From the NCBI RefSeq assembly GCF_007971025.1, contig NZ_CP042436.1, positions 1,798,001 to 1,862,000 on the forward strand: a DNA stretch of 64,000 nucleotides, written 5' to 3'. The position numbers and the translations under genes are program-made. This stretch comes from Mucilaginibacter ginsenosidivorans (lineage in GTDB: Bacteria; Bacteroidota; Bacteroidia; Sphingobacteriales; Sphingobacteriaceae). The stretch's first letter is position 1. Each line of letters begins with the position of its first letter. The notes beneath the pieces were generated by a model. That model did not search any database, was not told the origin of the DNA, and saw nothing but the letters and a program-made list of their open reading frames with translations. Shown here in pieces: positions 23,406-32,990 of the stretch.

Positions 23406-26400
23406 CTACCTCATTGCAAATTCTTTATTGTCGGCCTCTACCATTTTTTTAAATATATTATTGAATTCAGCAGATTTTTCAGCAGGTATAAAATCCTTTT
23501 TTAGCTTAAATGTGCGGGTTAATATCAGTTTATTCCCGATCATCTTTGATACAATACTGTAGTCTAAGATATCGTTGCTTATTTTAATGGGTATAAGGCC
23601 TTCAATTATTTTCTTCCCGGCAGGTACCGTTACGGTTATGGTTTCCGTCTCGTTATCCATTTCATACATCTGGCTCAGGTCAAGACCGGTTGCACGCGGC
23701 AGGATGATCTGGATATCAGAAGGAGTGAATTTATCTGACCATGGCAATGAAAATACAGACATCCCTGCAATCACTTTAGTAATATTTTTTAGTTGATAAT
23801 CCAGTTTCATATATACCGTATCGCCGCTGTTCTTCGCCATATTGCTGAAGCTAAGTCCGGTAATCTCATTATCCGGGTATTCCACTGCTATAGCCTCCTT
23901 TATTTTTTTGACCTGATCTTTTGATGATAATTCATTGTATGCTTCTCTTATACCGCCCGCCAGTGACGCCGTTTTATAAGTGTTTTCATTTATTAAAAAA
24001 TCTCTGTCTTTCAAGATGATGCTGACGGAGCGATGAATATTGTTTTGTTTTCTGGTAGCTGGGTTCAGATATTTAATCGTATTTGTTGTATTATCATCGC
24101 CAATATCCAATAAGGCTGAGTTCAATTCTGTTGTGTAAATACAGCGGAATGGTAAATATTGCGACGTCAGCTCGATATAGTAGTCCCGGGCGTTAAGCTC
24201 CACTTTTGCAATACAATGGTTAAAATCGATAGCAGGAACGACCATTTTATTTAAACCGTTGTCCCGCGTTTTTACCAACACCAGTTGGGCCTTTATACCA
24301 GCCTCCTTACACATCGTAACAAAAAGAGTGGATACATCTTTGCAATCCCCAATTCGGGTATTAATAACGTCGGCCGGGTTTTGGGGTATCCACCCGCTTT
24401 GCCTGAAGGATACTGAGCTATAGCTGATATTATTTGTAATATAATCATAAATTTTTTCAACTTTTTGCATGTCCGTCAGGTTTGCCTTTCCATCAAACAT
24501 ATCACGTACCACCTCGGTAACCTCATAATTCTTACGCGCTTTGGCAGATGCCAGATCGTTATACCAGTCAGAAACGAATTTCCAGTCGGGGATCGAAGTG
24601 AGGTAAAGAATATTAGCAACATCGTCAAGTGCAGGCATCTTATCTTCGTACTCTAACGATTTGGATTTGCTGTCTTTCCAAACATACATATCAAACTCAT
24701 CCGCACTCGTTTTTTGTGGTTCTATGACTTGCCTGGAAAATTTATAGCTGAATTTTTTATTCTTACTGATCAGCAATGAGTATTTTGAATTTACGCATGG
24801 GTATCCCATCGTAAAATAGAAGGTATCCCAAAAATGACTGGCAAGCCTCCCCTTGAAATAATTTTCCGTTTTATACCGGATATTCACTACGTCACCCACT
24901 TCAAGATTCGTAAAAACCAAAGATCCGTCATTGCGCTCCGCGGGAATTTTATTACCATTTGCCTTTATTACTTCAGCAGTTTCAACAGTAAGATCCTGCC
25001 CGTTATCCGTGTCAATATCATACTGTTTCCAGCTTTCTATACCTTTTTGGGTAAGTATCTTTGCAACAAGGAAGTTTTTATCCTCAGACCCTCCATTTTC
25101 ATAAACAATTCTTTGGGTTTCTTTGTCCAGCATAACAAAGTTATCGTCAGGGTAATCCGTTGCCGCTGGAGCGTTTTTGATAATCGCATCTATATCAGGT
25201 TCTTCAAAATAGCTGTATACGTCTTTTTTATTCTGCAGCTTCCTTAATGACTTGATCGACTCGTAGTTACTGGGATCTAATTCGAGGCTTTTCTGATAAT
25301 ATTGTATGGATTTATCTTTTTGATTGTTAGCTTCATATATCTTGCCGAGCGACGTGTAGTAACTGGCACGCGTTGGGGCAATGCGGATACAATCGAGGTA
25401 ACTATCCGCGGCTTTGTCATACATTTGCAGCTTATAGTATTGTTCTGCCAAATCCTCATATATAGCAACACCAATAGGATCGTTATAAATCTCGTCCTGG
25501 TAAACCTTCAGCCCGGCCGTCGAATTTCCTGCTGTGAAATAAGTCCCTGCCAATAGTTTAGCGTAAGTGTAATTATCGTTATTGTCGACATATTTTTTAA
25601 GGACTTCAAGGGCGGCTGCGGTGTTTTTTCTCAAATTGGTTTCAATCAGGTATTTGATATATACGAAACTCTGATTGTCAGGGAATTTATTGTAAGCCTC
25701 TTCGGTCGCCTTGATTAACTCATCCTGGTTTTTATTGTAACCGGCAAGGTTCATCTTTGCCAGATATATAAACTCCCGCTGAAATGGGTAATTAACTTCC
25801 AGTTTGTCGATCACCGAGGCGGCTTTATCATAGTTTTTTTGTTCTAACAGTTCCTGGTATTTCAGTGTCAGTGATAAGCTGCTTTCCGGGTCTGCCATCT
25901 TGATCCTCTCTTTAACAGTTTCTGCTCCCGTGCGGTTATTTGTTTTGCTAAATACCTCTAGCAGCAACGAGTTTAGATAAGTGCTGTTAGGATATTTTTT
26001 TAGTAAAGGCTCTATCAGCCTTCGTGCTTCAAATGTCTTATCCTCACGTAAGTAAATTTGCGTAAGCAATAGTTTCGAAAGATTATCGTTGGCGTCTTTC
26101 TTTATCTGCTGGTCAAAATAGGCGACGGCGAATTGTTCTATTTTATGTGAGGTATAATTAGTTTCTCTGGTATATGGCTGTGCTTTGTAAGTACTCATTA
26201 GGTTTGGCACTACATCGCCTTTTTCGTCTGTTATCCTCAAAAGAAAATTTGAACGCTCTGCATAGCTTTCACCGATTTGCACTAAAATGCGGTTATAGCC
26301 TTTGTGCAGCTTCATTGATTGAATATAGGTATCAAGATCATTGTTTCTTTCCTCGGGTTCTGAAATGATTTGTTGGTCGTTCACCCATACTTTTAATGAC

Positions 26401-27161
26401 CCAGAGACACCGATACGTAATTGCACCTCTGTTTCGGTGTCTGATTTTACAAATGTTTGGGCAAACATAATTGAGTTGTAGGCGTTGGCGTAATAAGTAA
26501 AATCAAACCATTTATCATGGCGTAAATAGGGCACACTATGCCAGGCGACTTTAACTCCTTTTTTATTTTTAAAAGCAGATGTATCTTCCGGGTGATTTAA
26601 AGTTTCATAGCTTTTATCAAATCCACTGCTCGAAATATTTTCAAACTCACCGCTAATTGCCCATGAGTCAACAGAGCCTATATTGGCGTATTCTTTATTT
26701 GCCTGTTCTGTTTTTTTGCTGGTTTCGTAGTGTTTGCCCAGCATGGAGTACGCTATTGCGGCTATAGTCCCATCATAGTTTTTATTTGTAGCCAGTTCCC
26801 GCAAAAATGCCAGCTGTTCGGGCGTTTTTTTTCCAAACGTTTCATTTATTGAAGGGGTGTTCCAAAGCGCATAAACATAAGGCTGTGGATTTTTGCTTTG
26901 CGCGTAAAACTGTTTAAAATAGTTAAATGACTGTAAAGCCGGCCCATCGCCATGAGACAATATGCTCAATCCAAGCAAGGCATTGCCGGTGGCTCCGGGT
27001 TGTTTTGCGGCCTGCATAAATAGTTCTTTGGCATCTGCCCGCCTGTTTTCAAAAAATGCATCCCAGGCTTTTGACATGATGTCTTGTGCAGATACAGCGC
27101 TTCCGGCAAGTATCAGGATGGATAAAAAAAATGTTTTTTTTAAGTTTAAAAATGTGATCAT
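23406..27161 (-). CDS. exported TPR / DUF3857 / transglutaminase-like protein
   Basis: This 1251-residue protein starts with a signal peptide (FFLSILILAGSAVSA-QD). Residues about 30-620 hold tetratricopeptide-type helical repeats (for example SYYTSLGKIYEANNQKDKSIQYYQKSLELDP). Around 660-830 lies a DUF3857 beta domain, then a transglutaminase-like core with Cys in RIGDCKDVSTLF (about residue 940) and His in DFNHCIAKVEL (about residue 980), and a DUF3858-like C-terminal region. The family is common in Bacteroidota and is thought to act in the periplasm or at the surface, but its substrate is unknown. It stands alone downstream of alanine dehydrogenase. Confidence 0.87.
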   Translation of the reverse strand: MITFLNLKKTFFLSILILAGSAVSAQDIMSKAWDAFFENRRADAKELFMQAAKQPGATGNALLGLSILSHGDGPALQSFNYFKQFYAQSKNPQPYVYALWNTPSINETFGKKTPEQLAFLRELATNKNYDGTIAAIAYSMLGKHYETSKKTEQANKEYANIGSVDSWAISGEFENISSSGFDKSYETLNHPEDTSAFKNKKGVKVAWHSVPYLRHDKWFDFTYYANAYNSIMFAQTFVKSDTETEVQLRIGVSGSLKVWVNDQQIISEPEERNNDLDTYIQSMKLHKGYNRILVQIGESYAERSNFLLRITDEKGDVVPNLMSTYKAQPYTRETNYTSHKIEQFAVAYFDQQIKKDANDNLSKLLLTQIYLREDKTFEARRLIEPLLKKYPNSTYLNSLLLEVFSKTNNRTGAETVKERIKMADPESSLSLTLKYQELLEQKNYDKAASVIDKLEVNYPFQREFIYLAKMNLAGYNKNQDELIKATEEAYNKFPDNQSFVYIKYLIETNLRKNTAAALEVLKKYVDNNDNYTYAKLLAGTYFTAGNSTAGLKVYQDEIYNDPIGVAIYEDLAEQYYKLQMYDKAADSYLDCIRIAPTRASYYTSLGKIYEANNQKDKSIQYYQKSLELDPSNYESIKSLRKLQNKKDVYSYFEEPDIDAIIKNAPAATDYPDDNFVMLDKETQRIVYENGGSEDKNFLVAKILTQKGIESWKQYDIDTDNGQDLTVETAEVIKANGNKIPAERNDGSLVFTNLEVGDVVNIRYKTENYFKGRLASHFWDTFYFTMGYPCVNSKYSLLISKNKKFSYKFSRQVIEPQKTSADEFDMYVWKDSKSKSLEYEDKMPALDDVANILYLTSIPDWKFVSDWYNDLASAKARKNYEVTEVVRDMFDGKANLTDMQKVEKIYDYITNNISYSSVSFRQSGWIPQNPADVINTRIGDCKDVSTLFVTMCKEAGIKAQLVLVKTRDNGLNKMVVPAIDFNHCIAKVELNARDYYIELTSQYLPFRCIYTTELNSALLDIGDDNTTNTIKYLNPATRKQNNIHRSVSIILKDRDFLINENTYKTASLAGGIREAYNELSSKDQVKKIKEAIAVEYPDNEITGLSFSNMAKNSGDTVYMKLDYQLKNITKVIAGMSVFSLPWSDKFTPSDIQIILPRATGLDLSQMYEMDNETETITVTVPAGKKIIEGLIPIKISNDILDYSIVSKMIGNKLILTRTFKLKKDFIPAEKSAEFNNIFKKMVEADNKEFAMR

Positions 27162-27193
27162 AAAGGTGTTAGGTAATATTAAAAAAACTATTA

Positions 27194-28420
27194 TTAACGA
27201 TGCGAAACTATAAGCAGGTCAAGATCCTTGCACGGAATATTAAACCTTTCGCCAATGAATTTATTGGTCAATTGCCCCTCGTAGATGTATACGGCGTTAC
27301 GTACGCCCGACTTTTGCCAGATAACGTTCTTTAATCCGCCCTGTTCGCCGATGTCCAGCAAAATGGGGGTAAAGATGTTGGTGAGCGAATAGGTAGCCGT
27401 CCGTGCAACCCTTGAGGCTATATTCGGCACGCAATAATGGATGACATCATATTTCCGGAAAACCGGGTGGGTGTGATTGGTTACTTCAGATGTTTCGAAA
27501 CAACCGCCCTGATCTATGCTGACATCAATGATCACCGAATTGGGTTTCATCCTGCTTACGGTACTTTCCGAAACAATACAGGGGCTGCGGCCGTCATCGG
27601 CCCGCATAGCGCCGATGGCTACATCGCAGGTGGTGATGGCCTTCTCGAGCACGATAGGCTGCACTACCGATGTAAATACCCTTGTTCCTATATTATTCTG
27701 CAATCGCCGCAGTTTGTAAATTGACGGATCGAAAACCTTTACCTCTGCACCGAGCGAAATAGCAGTTCGTGCGGCGTATTCGCCTACGGTCCCTGCGCCC
27801 AATATCACGATCTCGGTCGGCGGTACGCCGGTTATGCCGCCCAGCATCAGCCCTTTGCCGTCGAATATATTGCTCAGGTATTCGGCTGCTATCAATATTG
27901 ATGTTGCGCCGACTATCTCGCTCATTGCCCTCACAACGGCTAAGGAGCCACCCTCGTCACGCAGATGTTCGAACGACAATGCGGTCACTTTTTTATGGAG
28001 AAGGGCGTGCAGGCAATCAGCTTTCAGGGTTGATAATTGGAGGGTGGAGATCAGAATTTGGTGCGTTTTCATCATGGCTATCTCCTCCATTGTCGGCGGA
28101 GCTATTTTGATGATCAGGTTTGCCTCATAAACCGACTTGGTATCGTAAACTATTTTTGCACCCTGGTCGCTATAATCTTTGTCAGAAAAATTTGCGGCCT
28201 GCCCGGCATTGCTTTCCAGTATTACCTCGTGCCCGTTGTTAATAAGCAGGGCCACCGACAGCGGTGTCAAAGCTATCCTGTTTTCCTGGAACGATGTTTC
28301 CTTGGGGATACCAATATAAAGTTTGTTTTTTTTATTCTTTACCTCCAGCATCGACTCCTGGGGCTGCATCATTGCCTGCCTGGCAACATCAGAAAATCCA
28401 CTGTATAACTCCGAACTCAT
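27194..28420 (-). CDS. ald: alanine dehydrogenase
   Basis: This 408-residue AlaDH/PNT-family enzyme has IGIPKETSFQENRIALTP at the pyruvate-binding N-terminal domain and a Rossmann NAD site VILGAGTVGEYAARTAISLGAEVKVFD. It interconverts alanine and pyruvate plus ammonia with NAD. It is about 35 residues longer at the N-terminus than Bacillus Ald. The adjacent TsaE and PorX genes run in the same direction. A transhydrogenase alpha subunit is less likely because no partner gene is present. Confidence 0.88.
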   Translation of the reverse strand: MSSELYSGFSDVARQAMMQPQESMLEVKNKKNKLYIGIPKETSFQENRIALTPLSVALLINNGHEVILESNAGQAANFSDKDYSDQGAKIVYDTKSVYEANLIIKIAPPTMEEIAMMKTHQILISTLQLSTLKADCLHALLHKKVTALSFEHLRDEGGSLAVVRAMSEIVGATSILIAAEYLSNIFDGKGLMLGGITGVPPTEIVILGAGTVGEYAARTAISLGAEVKVFDPSIYKLRRLQNNIGTRVFTSVVQPIVLEKAITTCDVAIGAMRADDGRSPCIVSESTVSRMKPNSVIIDVSIDQGGCFETSEVTNHTHPVFRKYDVIHYCVPNIASRVARTATYSLTNIFTPILLDIGEQGGLKNVIWQKSGVRNAVYIYEGQLTNKFIGERFNIPCKDLDLLIVSHR

Positions 28421-28471
28421 TGGTGCTTATTTCCGGATGATGAAGATAGGGAAAAAACACTTCATGTTAAA

Positions 28472-28888
28472 CTAAATCTTCGTAAAAGTTAATAAGCGTT
28501 CGCCATTGTTTAAAACATTAATATCCACCCGTATATAGTGATCGGGCAGTAGTCCGGCTATCTTTTCGGGCCACTCGATAAAGCAGTAATTGCCTGAATA
28601 AAAGTATTCCTCGTATCCCATATCCAATGCCTCGTCCTCTTTTTTAAGCCGGTAAAAATCAAAATGATATATTTTTAGAGCGGTCGCCTGGTATTCATTG
28701 ATGATAGAGAACGTAGGGCTCGACGTTTGCTCCGTTACACCAAGGCATCTGCAAAGCGACTTAATGAACGTGGTTTTACCCGCGCCCATGTCGCCGTAAA
28801 ACAGAAATATTTTTTCGTTGCCTGCGAAAACAATCAGTTTTTCGGCAGCAACTCTCAGTTCGTTAATGTTTTTGACCGGCAGTTCCAT
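28472..28888 (-). CDS. tsaE: tRNA threonylcarbamoyladenosine biosynthesis ATPase TsaE
   Basis: This 138-residue protein has Walker A GDMGAGKTTFIKSL (residues about 32-45), TSSPTFSIINEY and IYHFDFYRL, the TsaE/YjeE signature, and a terminal FIEWPEKI. With TsaB and TsaD it drives N6-threonylcarbamoylation of A37 in ANN-decoding tRNAs. Length is normal. It follows porX by 30 bases on the same strand. Confidence 0.93.
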   Translation of the reverse strand: MELPVKNINELRVAAEKLIVFAGNEKIFLFYGDMGAGKTTFIKSLCRCLGVTEQTSSPTFSIINEYQATALKIYHFDFYRLKKEDEALDMGYEEYFYSGNYCFIEWPEKIAGLLPDHYIRVDINVLNNGERLLTFTKI

Positions 28889-28918
28889 CGGGCCAAAGTT
28901 AAAAACATTAACAAAATT

Positions 28919-30472
28919 TTATTTGGGGCCGTAACTGATAATCGGGATGATCATTTCTTCAAGCGATATGCCCCCGTGCTGGAACGTTTCGTTATAAAAG
29001 TTCACAAAGTGATTATAGTTGTTCGGGTAAACAAAGTAGCTGTCGCTTTTGGCAAAAACAAAACTTGAGCTTACATGCAATTTTGGCAGCATGATATCAT
29101 GCGGATTTTTAATATGGAATACGTCCTTCGCATTAAAATTCAGGTTTTTGCCTTGTTTATAGCGCAGGTTTGTATTGGTGTTGCGGTCGCCTATGATCTT
29201 GCTCGGGTTTTTAACACAAATGGTACCATGGTCAGTTGTAAGGATAACCCGGGCCTGTTTTTGCGCCAAAAATTTGAGCAGGTCAAACAATGGCGAATGC
29301 TCAAACCATGACAGGGTTAACGATCGGTAAGCGGCATCGTCACTGGCCAGCTCGCGTATCATCTGCATATCCGTACGCGCGTGCGAAAGCATGTCCACGA
29401 AATTGTAAACCACCACGTTCAGGTCATTGGTCATCAGGTTGTTTACCGAATCGTTCAGCGCGCGCCCTTCGTCAATGTTCAGTATTTTGTGGTAGGAGAA
29501 TTTGCTGTCTTTCCGCAGTACGCGTTTTAGCTGGTCGGCCAAAAACTGCTCTTCAAAAAGATTCTTGCCGCCTTCGTCCTCGTCATTTTGCCACATGCCG
29601 GGGAAACGTTTTTCCATATCAAGCGGCATCAGCCCCGAGAATATCGAATTACGTGCGTATTGTGTCGCCGTTGGTAAAATGCTGTAATAAGTATCTTCCT
29701 CCTCTACCCGGAAATATTCAGATATGATCGGGTTGATGATCTTGAACTGGTCGTACCTCAGGTTGTCGATGAGGATAAAAAAGACCGGCCCCCTTCCATC
29801 CATTTTCGGAAACACCTTTTTCTTGAATAGCTGCGGGGATGTTATCGGTCCCGATTCCGGGTTTTGCATCCAGCCGGTATAGTTTTTTTCGATGAACTTA
29901 CCGAACTGTACATTGGCTTCCGCTTTTTGCAGCGTCAGTATCTCGTGCATGCCTTCATCTTCCAGCTTTTCAAGCTCCAGTTCCCAATAGATCAGTTTTT
30001 TATAAACATCAACCCATTCCTGGTAACTCAGGCGGTCGTTTAGCGTCATCCCCAGGGTGCGAAAATCCTGCTGGTAAGCCATTGTCGTTTTTTCTGTTAC
30101 CAGGCGTTTGTTTTCCGTCAGTTTTTTTATCGTGAGCAGTATCTGTTTCGGGTTTACCGGTTTTATCAGGTAGTCGTCTATCTTTGAGCCGATGGCATCC
30201 TCCATCAGGTATTCTTCCTCGTTTTTGGTGATCATCACGATGGGGACCTCGTTATTCAGATTCTTTATTTGCGACATGGTTTCGATGCCAGTCAGCCCCG
30301 GCATGTTCTCGTCCAGGAAGACCAGGTCGAAGTAGTTATTTCTAAAAGCGTCAACGGCATCAGTGCCATTGGTAACTGTTTTTACATTATATCCTTTTTC
30401 GTTCAAAAAAAGTACGTGCGGCTTCAACAAATCTATCTCATCATCAGCCCATAAAATGGTCGTATCCTGCAT
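28919..30472 (-). CDS. porX: response regulator with PglZ phosphatase domain, PorX
   Basis: This 517-residue protein has an N-terminal receiver domain with acidic ILWADDE and phospho-acceptor Asp54 in LVFLDENMPG, a helical linker, and a PglZ/alkaline-phosphatase-like domain from about residue 200 (FFILIDNLRYDQF; VVYNFVDMLSHARTD; TTDHGT). This architecture and length equal PorX, which with the PorY kinase and SigP controls type IX secretion in Porphyromonas and others. porY is not in the window. Confidence 0.93.
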   Translation of the reverse strand: MQDTTILWADDEIDLLKPHVLFLNEKGYNVKTVTNGTDAVDAFRNNYFDLVFLDENMPGLTGIETMSQIKNLNNEVPIVMITKNEEEYLMEDAIGSKIDDYLIKPVNPKQILLTIKKLTENKRLVTEKTTMAYQQDFRTLGMTLNDRLSYQEWVDVYKKLIYWELELEKLEDEGMHEILTLQKAEANVQFGKFIEKNYTGWMQNPESGPITSPQLFKKKVFPKMDGRGPVFFILIDNLRYDQFKIINPIISEYFRVEEEDTYYSILPTATQYARNSIFSGLMPLDMEKRFPGMWQNDEDEGGKNLFEEQFLADQLKRVLRKDSKFSYHKILNIDEGRALNDSVNNLMTNDLNVVVYNFVDMLSHARTDMQMIRELASDDAAYRSLTLSWFEHSPLFDLLKFLAQKQARVILTTDHGTICVKNPSKIIGDRNTNTNLRYKQGKNLNFNAKDVFHIKNPHDIMLPKLHVSSSFVFAKSDSYFVYPNNYNHFVNFYNETFQHGGISLEEMIIPIISYGPK

Positions 30473-30486
30473 AATTATATTTTATA

Positions 30487-30494
30487 CAAAGATA
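30487..30494 (-). promoter_or_regulatory. -7 box upstream of porX
   Basis: TATCTTTG on the minus strand, 15 bases upstream of the porX ATG, fits TAnnTTTG. No TTG was found at the right distance, so only half of the promoter consensus is present. Confidence 0.4.
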
Positions 30495-30603
30495 ACCCCA
30501 ATACAAGGGTTTTGTTACTATGCTTTAGAGGGAATTAACAAAAATTAACAAATAAAAGCGTATAATTTACTTCTATTTAACATTTTTGCACAGCATTACG
30601 CCA

Positions 30604-31830
30604 TTGAATAAAAAGAAGATCATAAACGACCCGGTTTACGGGTTCATCAGCATACCTGCCGATTTGGTGTTCGACCTTATCGAGCACGCTTATTTTCAGC
30701 GTCTTCGATATATCAAGCAGTTGGGTATGACGCACCTGGTTTATCCGGGCGCATTGCACACGCGTTTTCACCATGCGCTTGGCGCTATGCACTTGATGTG
30801 TCTCGCTATAGAAACCCTCCGAAATAAGGGCCATCAAATCACGCCAGAAGAAGAAGAGGCTGTCGTTGTTGCTATCCTGTTGCACGACATCGGGCACGGC
30901 CCGTTCTCGCACGCATTAGAACAGACGATTGTCGAAGGGATATCGCACGAAGATATTTCCATATTGCTGATGAATAAGCTAAACCGGCAGTTCAACGGCA
31001 AACTGTCTACAGCTATCGAAATTTTTAATGGAACCTATCCAAAAAGGTTTCTTCACGAACTGGTCTCGGGCCAGTTGGATATGGACCGGATGGACTACCT
31101 GAACCGTGACAGTTTTTTTACCGGCGTATCCGAAGGGGTGATCAGTTTCGACCGCATCATCAAGATGCTGGATGTTGTTGATGACCATATTGCTGTGGAA
31201 GAAAAGGGTATTTATTCGATAGAGAAATTCCTTATAGCCCGCCGCCTGATGTACTGGCAGGTGTACCTGCATAAAACCGTGGTATCTGCCGAACAATTGC
31301 TAGCCAAAATTTTAAAACGCGCCCGGGAACTGGCGCTAAAAGGCAAACCGCTTTTTGCCACGCCGGCGCTTAATCATTTCCTGGCAAATACCATCAATAA
31401 GGATGATTTTATGCAAAGTGAAGTTCATCTCGAGATTTTTACCCGGCTGGACGATAATGATATTATGGCTGCGGTAAAGGTTTGGGAAAATTGCGATGAT
31501 TTTATATTGTCGGCCCTGTGCCACATGCTGATGCGCCGGCATCTTTACCACATCGACATTACTAATGATGTGCCCGATGCGGCCCTGCTTGAAAAGCTGT
31601 CGGCAAAGGCGTTGGGCCAATACCCCATCAGCCACGAAGAACTGGATTATTTTGTATTTACGGATACCATAAAGAATAATGCCTACAAACCTGGTGACGG
31701 CAGCATACTTATACTGATGAAAGACGGCAAGTTGCAGGACATTGCGCAGGCGAGCGATAACTCGAACCTGGAGGCCCTTGCCCGCACAGTTAAAAAATAC
31801 ATTATATGTTACGCCAAAGAACTGATATGA
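30604..31830 (+). CDS. HD-domain phosphohydrolase
   Basis: This protein of about 408 residues has a clear HD superfamily core: RLRYIKQLGMTHLVYPGALHTRFHHALGAMHLM, then AILLHDIGHGPFSH and LDMDRMDYLNRDSFFTG, as in SAMHD1/dGTPase-like enzymes (YdhJ group). The metal ligands H...HD...D are all visible. No ATG precedes the conserved NKKKIINDPVYGFI segment; TTG at 30604 is the best start and TTG 30586 the alternative. The substrate, perhaps a dNTP or another nucleotide, is not known. Confidence 0.88.
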   Translation: MNKKKIINDPVYGFISIPADLVFDLIEHAYFQRLRYIKQLGMTHLVYPGALHTRFHHALGAMHLMCLAIETLRNKGHQITPEEEEAVVVAILLHDIGHGPFSHALEQTIVEGISHEDISILLMNKLNRQFNGKLSTAIEIFNGTYPKRFLHELVSGQLDMDRMDYLNRDSFFTGVSEGVISFDRIIKMLDVVDDHIAVEEKGIYSIEKFLIARRLMYWQVYLHKTVVSAEQLLAKILKRARELALKGKPLFATPALNHFLANTINKDDFMQSEVHLEIFTRLDDNDIMAAVKVWENCDDFILSALCHMLMRRHLYHIDITNDVPDAALLEKLSAKALGQYPISHEELDYFVFTDTIKNNAYKPGDGSILILMKDGKLQDIAQASDNSNLEALARTVKKYIICYAKELI

Positions 31831-31856
31831 GCGCTGAGGGGCCGACGTATTTGTAG

Positions 31857-31887
31857 TTTGACGCTTCGATATTTACACTTAAATTTG
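31857..31887 (+). promoter_or_regulatory. promoter of the lipid A operon
   Basis: TTTG at 31857-31860, 19 bases, then TAAATTTG at 31880-31887 is a full match to the Bacteroidota consensus TTTG-N19-TAnnTTTG. The lpxD ATG at 31892 follows only four bases after the box, so the mRNA would have almost no leader. Confidence 0.75.
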
Positions 31888-31891
31888 CCCG

Positions 31892-32935
31892 ATGCAATTT
31901 ACCGCCCAGGAGATAGGCTTTATGCTAAACGGAACAGTTGAGGGCGACCCGCGTGTCGCAGTCGACAAGCTTGCAAAAATAGAGGAGGCTACAGCCGGTT
32001 CCTTATCTTTCCTGGCCAATCCCAAGTATGAGCAATACCTGTACACAACGGGAGCTTCCATTGTCATCGTCAATCACGATCTTGTACTTTCGGAACCGGT
32101 TAAGGCTACACTGATACGGGTTGAGAATGCTTATTCGTCATTTTCGATTTTGCTCGAAAAATATAACACCATCAAACTGAATAAAACAGGCAACGAACTG
32201 CCTAACTTTGTGCATCCCAGCGCAACGGTAGGCGAAAATTGCTACATCGGTGCATTCGCCTATATCGGTCCCGGTTCCAGTATTGGTAACAATTGTAAAA
32301 TATACCCCAATGCCTATATTGCAGATAATGTTACGATAGGAAACAACGTTACCCTTTTTCCAGGGGTGGTAGTATATTTCGACTGCGTTATCGGCAATAA
32401 TGTGATCATCCATTCCGGGGCGATAATTGGCAGTGATGGTTTTGGATTCGCTCCGCAGCCCGATGGCACGTATAATAAAATTGCCCAGATAGGTAACGTG
32501 GTGCTGGAAGATGATGTGGAGGTTGGTTCAAATACCACCATCGACCGCGCAACTATGGGGTCGACCGTTATCCGGAAAGGGGTGAAGCTGGATAACCTGA
32601 TCCAGGTGGCGCATAATGTGGAGATAGGCGAGAATACGGTAATAGCGGCACAAACAGGTATATCCGGCAGTACCAAGATAGGAGAGAACGTTATACTTGG
32701 CGGCCAGGTAGGCGTAGTAGGGCATATTTCAATAGCAAAAGGGACACAGGTGCAGGCGCAGTCGGGCGTTAGCCGGACTATCGCCGAGGAAAATAAAAAG
32801 TGGATGGGTTCGCCCGCTACGGCATACGGGGATCACATGCGTTCGCAAATTGTTGTGATGCGCCTGCCCGAACTGGAAAAGAAAGTAACGGAGTTAGAAA
32901 AAATAATTGCTGAACTGCGAAATAATAAGCATTAG
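31892..32935 (+). CDS. lpxD: UDP-3-O-acylglucosamine N-acyltransferase LpxD
   Basis: This 347-residue left-handed beta-helix acyltransferase has an N-terminal uridine-binding domain (GSLSFLANPKYEQYL) and many hexapeptide repeats, with the family motif GSDGFGFAPQPDG and VAHNVEIGENTVIAAQTGISGS containing the catalytic His. It adds the second acyl chain in the third step of lipid A synthesis. It is the first gene of a lpxD-lpxC/fabZ-lpxA run. Confidence 0.96.
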   Translation: MQFTAQEIGFMLNGTVEGDPRVAVDKLAKIEEATAGSLSFLANPKYEQYLYTTGASIVIVNHDLVLSEPVKATLIRVENAYSSFSILLEKYNTIKLNKTGNELPNFVHPSATVGENCYIGAFAYIGPGSSIGNNCKIYPNAYIADNVTIGNNVTLFPGVVVYFDCVIGNNVIIHSGAIIGSDGFGFAPQPDGTYNKIAQIGNVVLEDDVEVGSNTTIDRATMGSTVIRKGVKLDNLIQVAHNVEIGENTVIAAQTGISGSTKIGENVILGGQVGVVGHISIAKGTQVQAQSGVSRTIAEENKKWMGSPATAYGDHMRSQIVVMRLPELEKKVTELEKIIAELRNNKH

Positions 32936-32990
32936 TTCAATGGCTCGTTAAGATCCTTAATGAACTAATGTATCAATGAATTAATTAGTA

